64,000 bases of DNA from Nostoc sp. UHCC 0302. Its GTDB lineage: Bacteria > Cyanobacteriota > Cyanobacteriia > Cyanobacteriales > Nostocaceae. This document shows positions 1 to 9,752 of the stretch, one piece after another. Each line of letters begins with the position of its first letter. Position 1 is the first letter of the stretch. The notes below the pieces were generated by a model that did no database searches, was not told where the DNA came from, and saw only the letters and a list, made by a program, of their open reading frames with translations. The stretch spans positions 124,001 through 188,000 of the forward strand of contig NZ_CP151102.1 in NCBI RefSeq assembly GCF_038096175.1, in the 5' to 3' direction. A program made the translations under genes and the position numbers.

Positions 1-73
1 AAAGGGGAGGCTTGTATCCATTCTTCGGGGCTTGCTTGTCTTCCCCCACACCCGCCCCGAAGGAGCTTCGGTC

Positions 74-269
74 ACTTATAATTGAATGGCACGCTTGATA
101 ACGGCAAATCGTTAATGTGCTTAGCTTTCGGGCATAGGGGTGTAGGAGTATAAGGGAAAGAATAAGATTTGAAATCAAGAGTAAAACTTGTCAATCCGCG
201 TTATGATTTCCCCCTACACCCCACACTGGCAAGGGTTTCACTTTTTCTTAGTGACATTCACTTATAATT
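74..269. mobile_element. MITE-like element, copy A, with target duplication
   Basis: A 176-bp non-coding element at 84-259 begins GAATGGCAC and ends CTTAGTGACATTC, so its ends are imperfect inverted repeats. It is flanked by the 10-bp direct duplication ACTTATAATT at 74-83 and 260-269. The interior has a G-rich stretch (GGGGTGTAGG) answered by a C-rich stretch (CCCTACACCCC), so the whole element can fold. A second copy lies at 17754-17947 and a 3' part at 21226-21286. No transposase is encoded, so it must be mobilised in trans. The rest of 1-327 shows no gene. Confidence 0.8.
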
Positions 270-327
270 GACAATTGTCAGTTAACTTCTAAAGAACTGA
301 TTTACTAAGCAATTCTCATAATGAGAA

Positions 328-1200
328 TTGCTGCCCTGTATCCTCACCAAAAACTGGCTCGTCAAGCACCTCCCACTGTTCGCGCCAACTCCAGAACTGC
401 TCAAGTGGTGGAAGTCATCAGCCCAGGATGCTGAAGCGGAACTTGAATGCGAGCGTCGGTTTCGAGAGGTTCTTCAGGAGCAGCAGCAGCTGATTGACTT
501 TTGGGTGCGGAGGCAGCAGCAGACGAGTGCAGATATTACCTTGTTGTGTTTCGAGAAGAGCGGGGATTTCTGCCACAGGTATATCGTTGGGCGGGAGGTG
601 ATCGGGCGATCGCTGCCGGAACTGTGGGGCGGGGAAGTTGGTAAAGTTGTAAATTATCCAAAGGATACGAATACAGTTCTTACCCTTGAAATTGCCACCG
701 AGTTAGATAAGGGTAGCGGATTAACCGATACCCAGGCTCCTCACAAAACACAAAGTAAAGAATATTACAAGTTTGATCCCAAGTCAAACATATCGCATTT
801 AAACATCAACAACGGTGCAGCAGCCCAAGCCATCGTCATTCTAAGGGAACAACCTACAAATGAATCTTTGGGTACTCACAATGAGAGTACCCTTACACTA
901 GTCAAATCTACTACCGAACATCTGACTATTCCTGAACTGCTTGGTGGTGTCAAGAGTTATGATGAACTGCCTCCTGGCTGGAAGAATGTGGAGGTTATTG
1001 CAGATGTCGGGATTGGAACTTCAGTACAGGTTTACAACCTCGTCTCCCGTCAGTGGCAACCTGGGATTGTCAAGGACTACTGGGAGCTAGGGGGCTTTCT
1101 GGTAGTATGCTGTGGTAGGCGAGTGCTTTATGTATTCAGTGGGGAGTGTGTGGCGGTGTTCGTGGGTGATGAGACAACTGCATCAAACTCTACAGTGTAG
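328..1200 (+). CDS. DUF488-like domain fused to a C-terminal domain of unknown function
   Basis: The first ~100 residues match the C-terminal half of DUF488-type proteins: a WWKSSAQDAEA segment and the signature CFEKSGDFCHR near residues 74-84, followed by LPELWGGEVG. The DUF488 function is not established. The N-terminal half of that domain is missing: the only start in frame is TTG directly after an in-frame stop, while an ATG at 321 opens another frame, so the gene is probably 5'-truncated or frameshifted. Residues ~100-195 look low in structure, and residues ~200-280 form a second conserved block (SYDELPPGWKN, VFSGECVAVF). A decayed relative of this C-terminal block lies at 9530-9718. It converges on the STAND gene, leaving only 13 bases between them. 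Confidence 0.6.
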   Translation: MLPCILTKNWLVKHLPLFAPTPELLKWWKSSAQDAEAELECERRFREVLQEQQQLIDFWVRRQQQTSADITLLCFEKSGDFCHRYIVGREVIGRSLPELWGGEVGKVVNYPKDTNTVLTLEIATELDKGSGLTDTQAPHKTQSKEYYKFDPKSNISHLNINNGAAAQAIVILREQPTNESLGTHNESTLTLVKSTTEHLTIPELLGGVKSYDELPPGWKNVEVIADVGIGTSVQVYNLVSRQWQPGIVKDYWELGGFLVVCCGRRVLYVFSGECVAVFVGDETTASNSTV

Positions 1201-1213
1201 TTCTAAAAATCAT

Positions 1214-4200
1214 CTACTCGCCACGCAGTTTCTTGAGTTCTGCATCTGTAAACGGATTCTTGCCAGCGCGTAACTCTTTCACCCACCGTTGTCTTCGTGC
1301 TTTGCTATCTGCATCAGCTTCAGCAATGTACGCCTCAAAGTCTGCAATTGCTCCCTTGGTATCACCTGTCAACGCTCTGGCTAACCCTCGGCTGTCTTGG
1401 ATATTGCGATCATTAGGGGCAAGAGCTACTGCTCTCTCACAGGCAGGCAACACAATGTTGGCTTGCTTTTTTAAGCTACCATACCAACAAAGTAAGTTCC
1501 AAGAATTTGCAGAAATTTCGACTTTTGGATTAAGCTTTTGGGCTTCTCGATAAGCGGCTGCTGCTTGCTTAAACTGCTTCCCTTTTAACAATTCTTCTCC
1601 TCTTGTCACCAGTAGAGAAGCAGCTTTTGTTTTTGGCTTAAAGTTCAAAGTTTGGTCTAGCTCCAAAGCCTTCTGGAACGCAGCAAGTGCAACTTCAACA
1701 TTTCCTCGTTCTCCTAACTCCTCTCCCTGCGTAAACTGTTTCCCTTCTAACAATTTTTCTCCTCTTGTCACCAGTAGAAAAGCGACTTTTGTTTTTGGCT
1801 TAAAGTCTAAACTAGGGTCTAACTTCAAAGCCTCCTGGAAGGCAGCAAGTGCAGCTTCAACATTTCCTTGTTCACCTGACTCCTTTCCCTCCTTAACTAA
1901 AGCTGAAGCCTTGACTAATTGTTGAGCTTTTGCATCGGGATTGAAAGTTAAACTTGGCTTCCACTGTAATGCTTGGCGGAAGCTTTCAACGGCATCCTTA
2001 ATATTACCCTGTCTTGCTTGTTCCTCACCTTCTTTATCCAAAAAGGAGGCTGCTGCTATCTTTCTAGATTTATCTTGGCATACTTCCAGTTTTACCAGTT
2101 CTTTCGGATGAGTAACCAAGTAATCATTTAAGAAACTACAACCTTGTATAAGTAATTCATCTAATCCTTCAACTGGGTGTAGTAAAATTTTATCATCATG
2201 GCTTGCTGTTGCTAAGTAGTTACCGTCCGGGCTAAACTCTACATCAGACAATTCTTCTGAATGGTCTTGATATTCTGCTAACAATTGTCCATTAAGAGTC
2301 CAAAGTTTAGTAGCATAAAAGTCTTGAGTAACTAAACGTTGTTTATCTGGGCTAAATCGTAGCCTATTAATTGGATTGTATCCCTTGAATTCTGCCAATA
2401 TTTTTCCAGTCAAATTCCATAGTTTAGCATTACCGTCATTTCCTGCTGTTGCCAAAGACTGTCCATCTGGGCTGAATTGTACCTCATTAACTTTTCCTTG
2501 ATGCCCGTTAAAGGATACTAGTAACTTGCCAGTGATATCCCATAGTTTAGCAGTACCATCATTTCCTGCTGTTGCTAAAACTTTACTGTTAATTCCAAAT
2601 TTTACTTTATTAATTCCATTCTGATCTGCTTTGAATTCAGTTATTTTTTGCCCATTCAGGTTGAATAACTTGACAATATCATCTTGCCCTACTGTTACAA
2701 AATACTGTCCATTTGGACTAAAGTGCATATCTGTGCTTGAGTGTTTATTTTTATCAATAAATATTTTTTGCTCTGGATTATTTAAGCTAAATAAAATTAC
2801 CTGAGAAATTTGGTCATGATCCAGATTGTCTCCTCTAGAAGCTAAATATTGCCCGTTAGGACTAAATTGTATATCTCGAACCCAAGTTGGATAATTCTCA
2901 AATTTTCTTAATAATCTGCCCTTACTATCCCATAGCCTAATACCACTATCTCCAGCTGTAACTATCTGCGTACCATCTTGACTAAAAGCTACTGCCCAAA
3001 TTTGATTCTGATTTTCACCAAGTTTAGCTAACGGTTTTCCTTGAATGCTCCATAATCTACCAGAATCGTGAGTATTATTATCCTTACCAGTAACTACCTG
3101 TTGACTATTAGGGCTAAATCGTACTACAACCCTTCCTTTAATTTCCTTTTTAGTTTGTTGCTCAATATTAAAAAATCTAATTTCCGTATCATCTTCACTA
3201 CTATTTTTAAGTAAAATTAATTGTTTATTAGTCAAATTAAATTCCCTAATTAGGTCTTGTTGATCTCCTTTTAATTCAAATAGTTTTTGTCCATCAAGAC
3301 TCCATACCCTAATAGTTCCTTCCTTGTCCACTATTGCTATACGTTTTTCATTAGGGCTAAATAATACTTGATTCAAATACGGTGTAGCACCTTGGAAACT
3401 CCTTATAAATTTTCCATCAATATTCCATAAATTGATTTTTCCTTCGTTATCCACTGTTACTAAGTTTTTTCCATTTTGAACAAAGCGTACTTTTATAATC
3501 CTGTTAAATCCATAGACAAATTCAGCTAACTTTTGTCCACTTAAGTCCCATAACTTAATACTACCGTCATTCTCTACTGTTACTAACCGCTCTCCATCTG
3601 GACTAAATTGAGCATGAGAAAGACTACCTTCAATCTTTATCACAGTACCATTATCAATAGTTCTCGAATAATAAACAGCACTTCGTGAAGTGATAAATTC
3701 TATTAATTTTTGACTATTAAGGTTCCACAGTCTAACGATTCCATCATCCCCTGCTACTAATAGCTTTTGACTATCATGACTGAAACTTGCAGTAGTAATA
3801 CGCCTTCCTAACGGAAGCTTAAATTCAACCAGTTTTTTACCATTGAGGTTGTATAACCTCATAGCGGTTTTTTCTATTTTTTTAGGTATTGATGAAGAGT
3901 TTTTTGTTGTTACTATCAAGAGATTTTCATTAGGGCTAAATTCTACCTCTGGTAAAGAGTCTGCATCTTCATTAGATATCTTAAATTGAGCTAGCTTTTG
4001 TCCATCTGAATTAAATATTCTTACAATATTATCCTTTCTTCTTTCTATTTGTATTAAATATTTTCCACTAGGACTAAAACTAGGTTGATCTTCAGTGCTG
4101 TTGAGATTGAATTGGACTAACTTTTGCCTGTCGATATTCCACAACGTAGCAGTAATACTGTTTGATGTAACGGTTTGTGTTAGCACACGCTGTCCATCAG

Positions 4201-7200
4201 GGCTTTTTTGAACATCATCGATATCTCCTCTAGGGTCTTTAAACTCTATAATTTTTTCTCCATCAAGCTTAAACAAATAAGCTACATTACCTTTTCGCCC
4301 AGTTGCCCATTGTCCATCAGAAGTTAGCTTTTCTGAAGCAATCTTTTTTCCAACATAACTTATTTGATTCTGCTCAGAGATATTGCCTAGTATATGTGTA
4401 AGTGCTAATACTGGGCTAGTAGTTGGATAATTTGCTAGAGTTTTACTATCTTTTACTAAAGCTTTTAAATCTTGAGCAGCGCGCATTGTCTGCAATAATG
4501 CTTCAAGTTGATCTGATTCAAATTGTTTTAAGGTGTTATTACCTTCTCGCTCTAATCTTGAACTTTCGCTAGCATTTATAACTTTAGTAGATGACCAAAA
4601 TCCTATTCCAACTGCTGTCACAAAAGTTGTGGCTAACACGATAGATCCAATATAAATTCGCTGATTAGCTGTTTTATTTGCTTTTCCTAAAATTTGTTGA
4701 GTTTCCTCAGATTGTTTGAGCTGCTGTTGTGTTAACAGGCGTTGTTCTTGTTCTAATAAACGTTGTTTTCTTTCCTTTTCTAGTTCCTCTATTAACTCGT
4801 TTAATTTCGGCTCTTGTTGCTGATGAATAAACAAAGCTATGTAATCATGCACTAGCTGATAACGGTCAGCCGGATTCTCTGGTAACAAAACTACTAAGCC
4901 AGATTTCACAAAAATTTCCAATACCAAATCTAAATTATTACTATCCGTGGCTATCTCTGCGGCTAATGCTTGCAGTTCCCGTTCTATTTCAACACGCGTC
5001 TTCAGTGGACGAGTCCCTTTAGAATCTGTCAGCAAGTACAATAAAAACTCGGCTATCTGCTGGTTCTCTACACCACAATCATTAACCACCTCAGCCAAAT
5101 AGCGTTTAACTAGTTCTTCTTTCGTGCCAAGCTGCTGATATTCTGCCAAAGTTGCTATGTTCTCTGTTTGTAGTTGCGCTCCCACTATCTGTAATTCAAT
5201 AGGACGCACCCTACCTAATTCAGAGGCTAAATCCTGCACCAGTTGCTCAATCAAAGCAGGTTCTAGCTGAAAGTTAGTAGTTTCTGTTAACCGCTCAATG
5301 ATTAACTTGGTATCATCTGGTGAAAAATTACCTAACTTGTAAAGAACATTGCTGCTGAGAATATCCTTGCTAATAATTGTCATACTAGATAACTCATTGC
5401 AGTCCAGTAGGTAAGGCAGATAATCAACCCGCAATGACAGAATTACTTTTACTGAAAGAATATTGAGGCATTCTCCCAAAAACTCAAAGAACTGTTGCCT
5501 GTGCGTTTCTTGAGTGTAAGCAAAGAAAAATTCCTCAAACTGGTCAAAAATCAGCACTGTTCTGAGATTGTGCTGTTCATTTTCGCGCAGTTGGGCAATT
5601 AAAGCGGAACTTTGAAATTCTGAACTAACAATTTCAATTTCTAAAGATTCTTCATTCTTGGCTCTACCTTTGTGTTCTAATGCCTCCCACATTAGCTTTC
5701 CTAGCTCTTCTACCCAATTGGTGTAAACTCGCATTGCTACAGGTAGATAGTCTTGAATACCTACGCTTTTATTCTTTAAAGCTGGAACTAACCCAGCATT
5801 TACTAATGAACTTTTACCAACCCCTGATTGTCCATGAATAACTATGAGTTTGTGATCATGCCGTCCCAGACGTTCAACTAATCGCTCTACATCCAATAAC
5901 CGACCTGATGCAGCGATTTCAGGAGCAATGCTTTCTTGAACTTTAGTTTTAGTAATTGCAACTTGGGCAAGCTTTGTTGACTGTAATCTCCCTGCACCAA
6001 TGAACGCTCGTAAACCAAACTGCTGTTCAATAGACCTCTGTTGCTGTTTTGTATTGTATGCTTTGAGATATTCTTTTTTCTGAAAGTACAGCCCTTGCAA
6101 GTAACTAAGAATATCCAGGTGCAACTGCAAATCTTTTATAGGGCTACTAACATCTGTTGCAACTTCTAGGTTTTGAATTGCCTGCTGGGGTCCGCCTAAT
6201 TCATATTCAGCCTGTGCCAAAATAAAGTAATACAGGCTTAAATCGTATGGAATAGTTGGTTTTTCTGCAAGTCCAGCCACTACCTCTGAACTCTCTGTTA
6301 CTTCTGCGCCAGAAATTACTGGTAAGATATTTGAAGCTTTTTGCGCCAATTGTTTCGCTTCACTCCAGTGCGACTGAGCCAGCGCAACCTGTGCTAAAAA
6401 CCCGTAATCTTTCGCTAATTCTATCGCCTGATTGTTAGCTTCGTGTACTTCTAAAGCTTGTTGTGCTAAATATTTAAGTTGCTCCCACTCCTTCAAATCA
6501 CGTAAAATATTACCAAACTTAGCAATAGAATTTGCAGTTAATTCTTGACTATTAGCTTCGTTGAGAAATGTAATGTATTCTTGCGTATACTGCCGAGTAG
6601 CTTGCCAATCTGGATGAGCAATATCTTTAATTTTAAAAGCTTTGAGATAATAACAGTAAGCTATCTCACCGAGAATCTTTCCCTGCCTTTGGGTATTATT
6701 CAGTTGTTGCCATAGCAATAAGGCTTTTTGGTAATGCTCTAAAGCTTCGTCTATTTTATTGTTAGTCTGTTTTACAAAACCTAGCGCAGAGGCTAAATTA
6801 GCTTCTGTTTCCTGGTCATTAGACCGCAATTCTCTCTGTGCTGCCTCTAATTCTAACTCTAGTACAGAGTAATCCTTTATACTTAAATTACCACTGAAAT
6901 ATTTATCAGCCAGTTGTTTAATAAACTCGCTTAAATCATTCTGCGCGATCGCAAAACTTCTGCTAGTTCCCCAACTCTCCAAATCAGGGGCAATCTCCAT
7001 GATGGTGTGGTGAATCTCTTCACTAATCCACACGACTACAGGAATAGACAAGTTTTTGCGAAATTCTTCGCGTACCTGATTAGCACTTGTCAACATCTGC
7101 GGTAAATCATGCAATGATTCCCAGCCCACAATCATTAGAGCTTGGGTATCTGGCTGTAATTCTGAACGGATTGCAGTGTAGAGCGTTCTTTCCGATTCCT

Positions 7201-7393
7201 TGAGTTGCAATACCTGAATCTTGATTTTACAGATTTCACTTAACCTTTCGATTAAGCGAGTCCGTAAATCACTGTAGTTGCACCGCGCCCAAATCAGCTT
7301 AAATTGACCCACAGAAGCCTGAAGCGTCCAAGCTAACTGCTGTAGCGAACGCTCGTTGTCTATGGGTTCATCTGATTGGCGCTGTGTACTCAT
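1214..7393 (-). CDS. Large STAND-type ATPase with TPR, WD40 and TPR repeats
   Basis: This 2059-residue protein has an N-terminal effector-like region (~1-165) of the type found in cyanobacterial NTPases, TPR-like helices (~190-470), a STAND/AAA P-loop domain with Walker A HGQSGVGKSS near 515-525 and Walker B-like LIFDQFEEF near 612-621, a single membrane segment near 912-932, about 16-17 WD40-like repeats (~1030-1745) with recurrent FSPDGQ and LWNL signatures, and C-terminal TPRs (~1765-2059). STAND ATPases act as ligand-gated switches; the WD40 part is the likely sensor and the membrane helix suggests inner-membrane anchoring. It lies 239 bp downstream of an AAA ATPase on the same strand, probably one operon. 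Two nearly identical 54-residue TPR units show recent internal duplication. Target and output are unknown. Confidence 0.85.
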   Translation of the reverse strand: MSTQRQSDEPIDNERSLQQLAWTLQASVGQFKLIWARCNYSDLRTRLIERLSEICKIKIQVLQLKESERTLYTAIRSELQPDTQALMIVGWESLHDLPQMLTSANQVREEFRKNLSIPVVVWISEEIHHTIMEIAPDLESWGTSRSFAIAQNDLSEFIKQLADKYFSGNLSIKDYSVLELELEAAQRELRSNDQETEANLASALGFVKQTNNKIDEALEHYQKALLLWQQLNNTQRQGKILGEIAYCYYLKAFKIKDIAHPDWQATRQYTQEYITFLNEANSQELTANSIAKFGNILRDLKEWEQLKYLAQQALEVHEANNQAIELAKDYGFLAQVALAQSHWSEAKQLAQKASNILPVISGAEVTESSEVVAGLAEKPTIPYDLSLYYFILAQAEYELGGPQQAIQNLEVATDVSSPIKDLQLHLDILSYLQGLYFQKKEYLKAYNTKQQQRSIEQQFGLRAFIGAGRLQSTKLAQVAITKTKVQESIAPEIAASGRLLDVERLVERLGRHDHKLIVIHGQSGVGKSSLVNAGLVPALKNKSVGIQDYLPVAMRVYTNWVEELGKLMWEALEHKGRAKNEESLEIEIVSSEFQSSALIAQLRENEQHNLRTVLIFDQFEEFFFAYTQETHRQQFFEFLGECLNILSVKVILSLRVDYLPYLLDCNELSSMTIISKDILSSNVLYKLGNFSPDDTKLIIERLTETTNFQLEPALIEQLVQDLASELGRVRPIELQIVGAQLQTENIATLAEYQQLGTKEELVKRYLAEVVNDCGVENQQIAEFLLYLLTDSKGTRPLKTRVEIERELQALAAEIATDSNNLDLVLEIFVKSGLVVLLPENPADRYQLVHDYIALFIHQQQEPKLNELIEELEKERKQRLLEQEQRLLTQQQLKQSEETQQILGKANKTANQRIYIGSIVLATTFVTAVGIGFWSSTKVINASESSRLEREGNNTLKQFESDQLEALLQTMRAAQDLKALVKDSKTLANYPTTSPVLALTHILGNISEQNQISYVGKKIASEKLTSDGQWATGRKGNVAYLFKLDGEKIIEFKDPRGDIDDVQKSPDGQRVLTQTVTSNSITATLWNIDRQKLVQFNLNSTEDQPSFSPSGKYLIQIERRKDNIVRIFNSDGQKLAQFKISNEDADSLPEVEFSPNENLLIVTTKNSSSIPKKIEKTAMRLYNLNGKKLVEFKLPLGRRITTASFSHDSQKLLVAGDDGIVRLWNLNSQKLIEFITSRSAVYYSRTIDNGTVIKIEGSLSHAQFSPDGERLVTVENDGSIKLWDLSGQKLAEFVYGFNRIIKVRFVQNGKNLVTVDNEGKINLWNIDGKFIRSFQGATPYLNQVLFSPNEKRIAIVDKEGTIRVWSLDGQKLFELKGDQQDLIREFNLTNKQLILLKNSSEDDTEIRFFNIEQQTKKEIKGRVVVRFSPNSQQVVTGKDNNTHDSGRLWSIQGKPLAKLGENQNQIWAVAFSQDGTQIVTAGDSGIRLWDSKGRLLRKFENYPTWVRDIQFSPNGQYLASRGDNLDHDQISQVILFSLNNPEQKIFIDKNKHSSTDMHFSPNGQYFVTVGQDDIVKLFNLNGQKITEFKADQNGINKVKFGINSKVLATAGNDGTAKLWDITGKLLVSFNGHQGKVNEVQFSPDGQSLATAGNDGNAKLWNLTGKILAEFKGYNPINRLRFSPDKQRLVTQDFYATKLWTLNGQLLAEYQDHSEELSDVEFSPDGNYLATASHDDKILLHPVEGLDELLIQGCSFLNDYLVTHPKELVKLEVCQDKSRKIAAASFLDKEGEEQARQGNIKDAVESFRQALQWKPSLTFNPDAKAQQLVKASALVKEGKESGEQGNVEAALAAFQEALKLDPSLDFKPKTKVAFLLVTRGEKLLEGKQFTQGEELGERGNVEVALAAFQKALELDQTLNFKPKTKAASLLVTRGEELLKGKQFKQAAAAYREAQKLNPKVEISANSWNLLCWYGSLKKQANIVLPACERAVALAPNDRNIQDSRGLARALTGDTKGAIADFEAYIAEADADSKARRQRWVKELRAGKNPFTDAELKKLRGE
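1571..1894 (-). repeat. 162-bp tandem duplication inside the STAND gene
   Basis: Two in-frame units with a 162-bp period (1571-1732 and 1733-1894) encode 54-residue TPR modules that both carry KPKTK, LLVTRGE and GNVE.ALAAFQ. Their high nucleotide similarity shows a recent in-frame duplication of the C-terminal TPR region. Confidence 0.8.
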
Positions 7394-7632
7394 AGAATTG
7401 AAGAAGGGAAAGGGGGAAAGGTGAAAGGGGAAAGAGAACTAATTAATTAGGAAACAGGTATTTCAAGTAGTTATACGCTAATTCTCTGTACATGGCGGCA
7501 TTATCTTCTTTAACGTTCTCCATATTTAAAAATACTTGCTCTATGCCTTGCGGGGAAAAGCTCTAATAGTTACTTCCTTTACTCTTTACCCTTTCCCCCT
7601 TCCCCCTTCCTAGTAAATGGTGAACTGCTCCC
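7394..7632. other. Intergenic with purine/pyrimidine-rich inverted repeat
   Basis: A purine-rich GGGAAAGGGGGAAAGG-type stretch near 7403-7437 is answered by a pyrimidine-rich CCCTTTCCCCCTTCCCCC stretch near 7587-7610, so the spacer can fold back. This is typical dispersed low-complexity repeat DNA of Nostocales. No gene or clear terminator is seen, so read-through from the AAA gene into the STAND gene remains possible. Confidence 0.5.
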
Positions 7633-8982
7633 TCAACTACCTAACTCCGCTGCTTCTGCCAAAATCGGATTGACATCAAACCAAGATTCACCCCCATCTC
7701 GATATTCAAACACAAATCTACTACGGATTAGCTTTTGGTATCCTTGGTCATCGCTGACTTTCTTCTTTTGCTTAACATAACGTAGTAACTCCCACTCCGA
7801 ATCCGAAATCGGCATCGTCATCTCATTGCGTCGAGAGCGAATCACTTGCTCTAGGGTATTACGGGAAAGTGGAAGTATCATTTCTTCCTGAATCCAGGTA
7901 TTCAGCAATCTGAGCAAATCTCGCACATGACCACCACTCGCTCTGCACAGGTGTTCTAGCGTTTCTGTATTATCGAAGACTTCACTGATGTAGTTTAACC
8001 GTTCATCTGGTTGCAAATCAGGGAATGCCCTAGCCAGTACCATCTGCTGCATCAGCCCCATCCCCTGCTCATGTATGCTCCCGTCTGGCCATTGCACTGG
8101 AACCATCGGCAGTACTTTCGGGTCTTCTGGGAATCTTTGGGTCAGCGTTCCGTAATCGTTCGAGAACTTCAGCGCCAAGGGCATTGTGAAAACTAAGTGG
8201 CAATTCAGCTTTGTCAAGAACTCCCCCTGATCCACAAACAAGTACTCCTGCTGCGGACGACCCCACGGCTTAATCCGGTTGTCTATACGGTCGAGGTTAT
8301 CTACTATCACTACCAGTCCCCTTTTCCCCTGCTGCTTGAGTTTGGCGATCGCAGGCTCTAGCAGCTCTCGGTTAATCGCTTCGAGGAGTCTGGTCTTCTG
8401 TGGCCCCAGGTACTGGTTAAGTTTCTCTCGCAGTATCGGGTTACTTTTCGTCTTCGCTGTGATTTCACCGATTCCCAACGCAAGAGAGAATTTCTCCTTT
8501 TCTGTAGATAAGCCAACGTCGCCAACTGGTGTTTTTAGCTTCAACCCCGTTACCTCGGAGTCTAGCGCCCTCAATGCCCCTTGCAGCAGTTCGTGGAATT
8601 TGTTCGGTTCCGAGAGCGTGATTTTCTCCAGGCTTTGGCTTACACGGTGAGCGATCGCGAGTAGCACATCTGCTATATCTACGTCCGTCATTTCCAAATC
8701 TTCGCTAGACTCGAAATAAACCACATGGAAGTCCAGCGCTTCTAGTTCCACCTGTAGCCTGACTAGTTCTGTCGATTTCCCGCAGCCGATATGACCAGTG
8801 AACAGGGTGCAGGTGGGTTCGTTCGCTTTGAAAAACGTAATTTTCTGCTTCAGCTTGCCAATAATATCGCCACCCCTGACTGGAGAGAAATCAATGTAGT
8901 ACTTCTTATCTAAGCCTTGATTGACCTGTAAAGTCCGGCTGGGGTCTGTTCGCTGGAAAAACTCTAGTAAATCTATGGTCAT
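7633..8982 (-). CDS. AAA/P-loop ATPase partner of the STAND protein
   Basis: This 449-residue P-loop ATPase has Walker A GHIGCGKST near residues 61-69 and Walker B-like LVVIVDNLDRI near 220-231, followed by an AAA lid-like helical region and a basic C-terminal segment (RSRRNEM, IRSRF) that may be a winged helix. No signal peptide or membrane segment is visible, so it is probably cytosolic. It is the first gene of the minus-strand pair with the 2059-residue STAND protein, and the pairing suggests joint work in signalling or defence. The ATG at 8982 starts MTIDLLEFFQRTDPS, a natural N-terminus. The specific function is unknown. Confidence 0.8.
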   Translation of the reverse strand: MTIDLLEFFQRTDPSRTLQVNQGLDKKYYIDFSPVRGGDIIGKLKQKITFFKANEPTCTLFTGHIGCGKSTELVRLQVELEALDFHVVYFESSEDLEMTDVDIADVLLAIAHRVSQSLEKITLSEPNKFHELLQGALRALDSEVTGLKLKTPVGDVGLSTEKEKFSLALGIGEITAKTKSNPILREKLNQYLGPQKTRLLEAINRELLEPAIAKLKQQGKRGLVVIVDNLDRIDNRIKPWGRPQQEYLFVDQGEFLTKLNCHLVFTMPLALKFSNDYGTLTQRFPEDPKVLPMVPVQWPDGSIHEQGMGLMQQMVLARAFPDLQPDERLNYISEVFDNTETLEHLCRASGGHVRDLLRLLNTWIQEEMILPLSRNTLEQVIRSRRNEMTMPISDSEWELLRYVKQKKKVSDDQGYQKLIRSRFVFEYRDGGESWFDVNPILAEAAELGS

Positions 8983-9384
<402 letters not shown>

Positions 9385-9529
9385 TTGCGATGGACTCAGC
9401 CTATATCTGCAAAGCGTGGGATTGTGTTGTCTAGAGGGAGCGAAACTATATTAGCTTCGACAGCAGCCAGCCCTACAGTGTTGATAGAGTCAAAACAGAG
9501 CGGCGGTGCATCTCTACTTTATGCAAGCG

Positions 9530-9718
9530 ATCGCCTAATAGCAGTACTAAAGGCGCTCGCACAGATCGCAATCGGAACGCAAAGTAAGCCCACAGCTTTC
9601 TCTCCAGCAGGACTACTGGGCGCTAGTGAGTTTTCTGGAGGTGCGTTGTGGGGGACGGGTGCAGAGGGTGTTCAGTGGGGGGTATGTGGCGGTGTTCGGT
9701 GGGATGGGTCGGGAGAGT
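9530..9718 (+). pseudogene. Relic of the DUF488-fusion C-terminal domain
   Basis: Read in the frame of 9611, the DNA encodes QDYWALVSFLEVRCG and RVFSGGYVAVFGG, matching KDYWELGGFLVVCCG and VFSGECVAVFVG of the gene at 328-1200. The upstream part of the match (IAIGT) is in another frame, so at least one frameshift separates the two halves. An open frame at 9385-9720 crosses this region but does not preserve the match. It is a degraded, partial paralogue. Confidence 0.55.
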
Positions 9719-9752
9719 AAGGTTTGCTGAGAAATTAGAGTATAAATTAATG

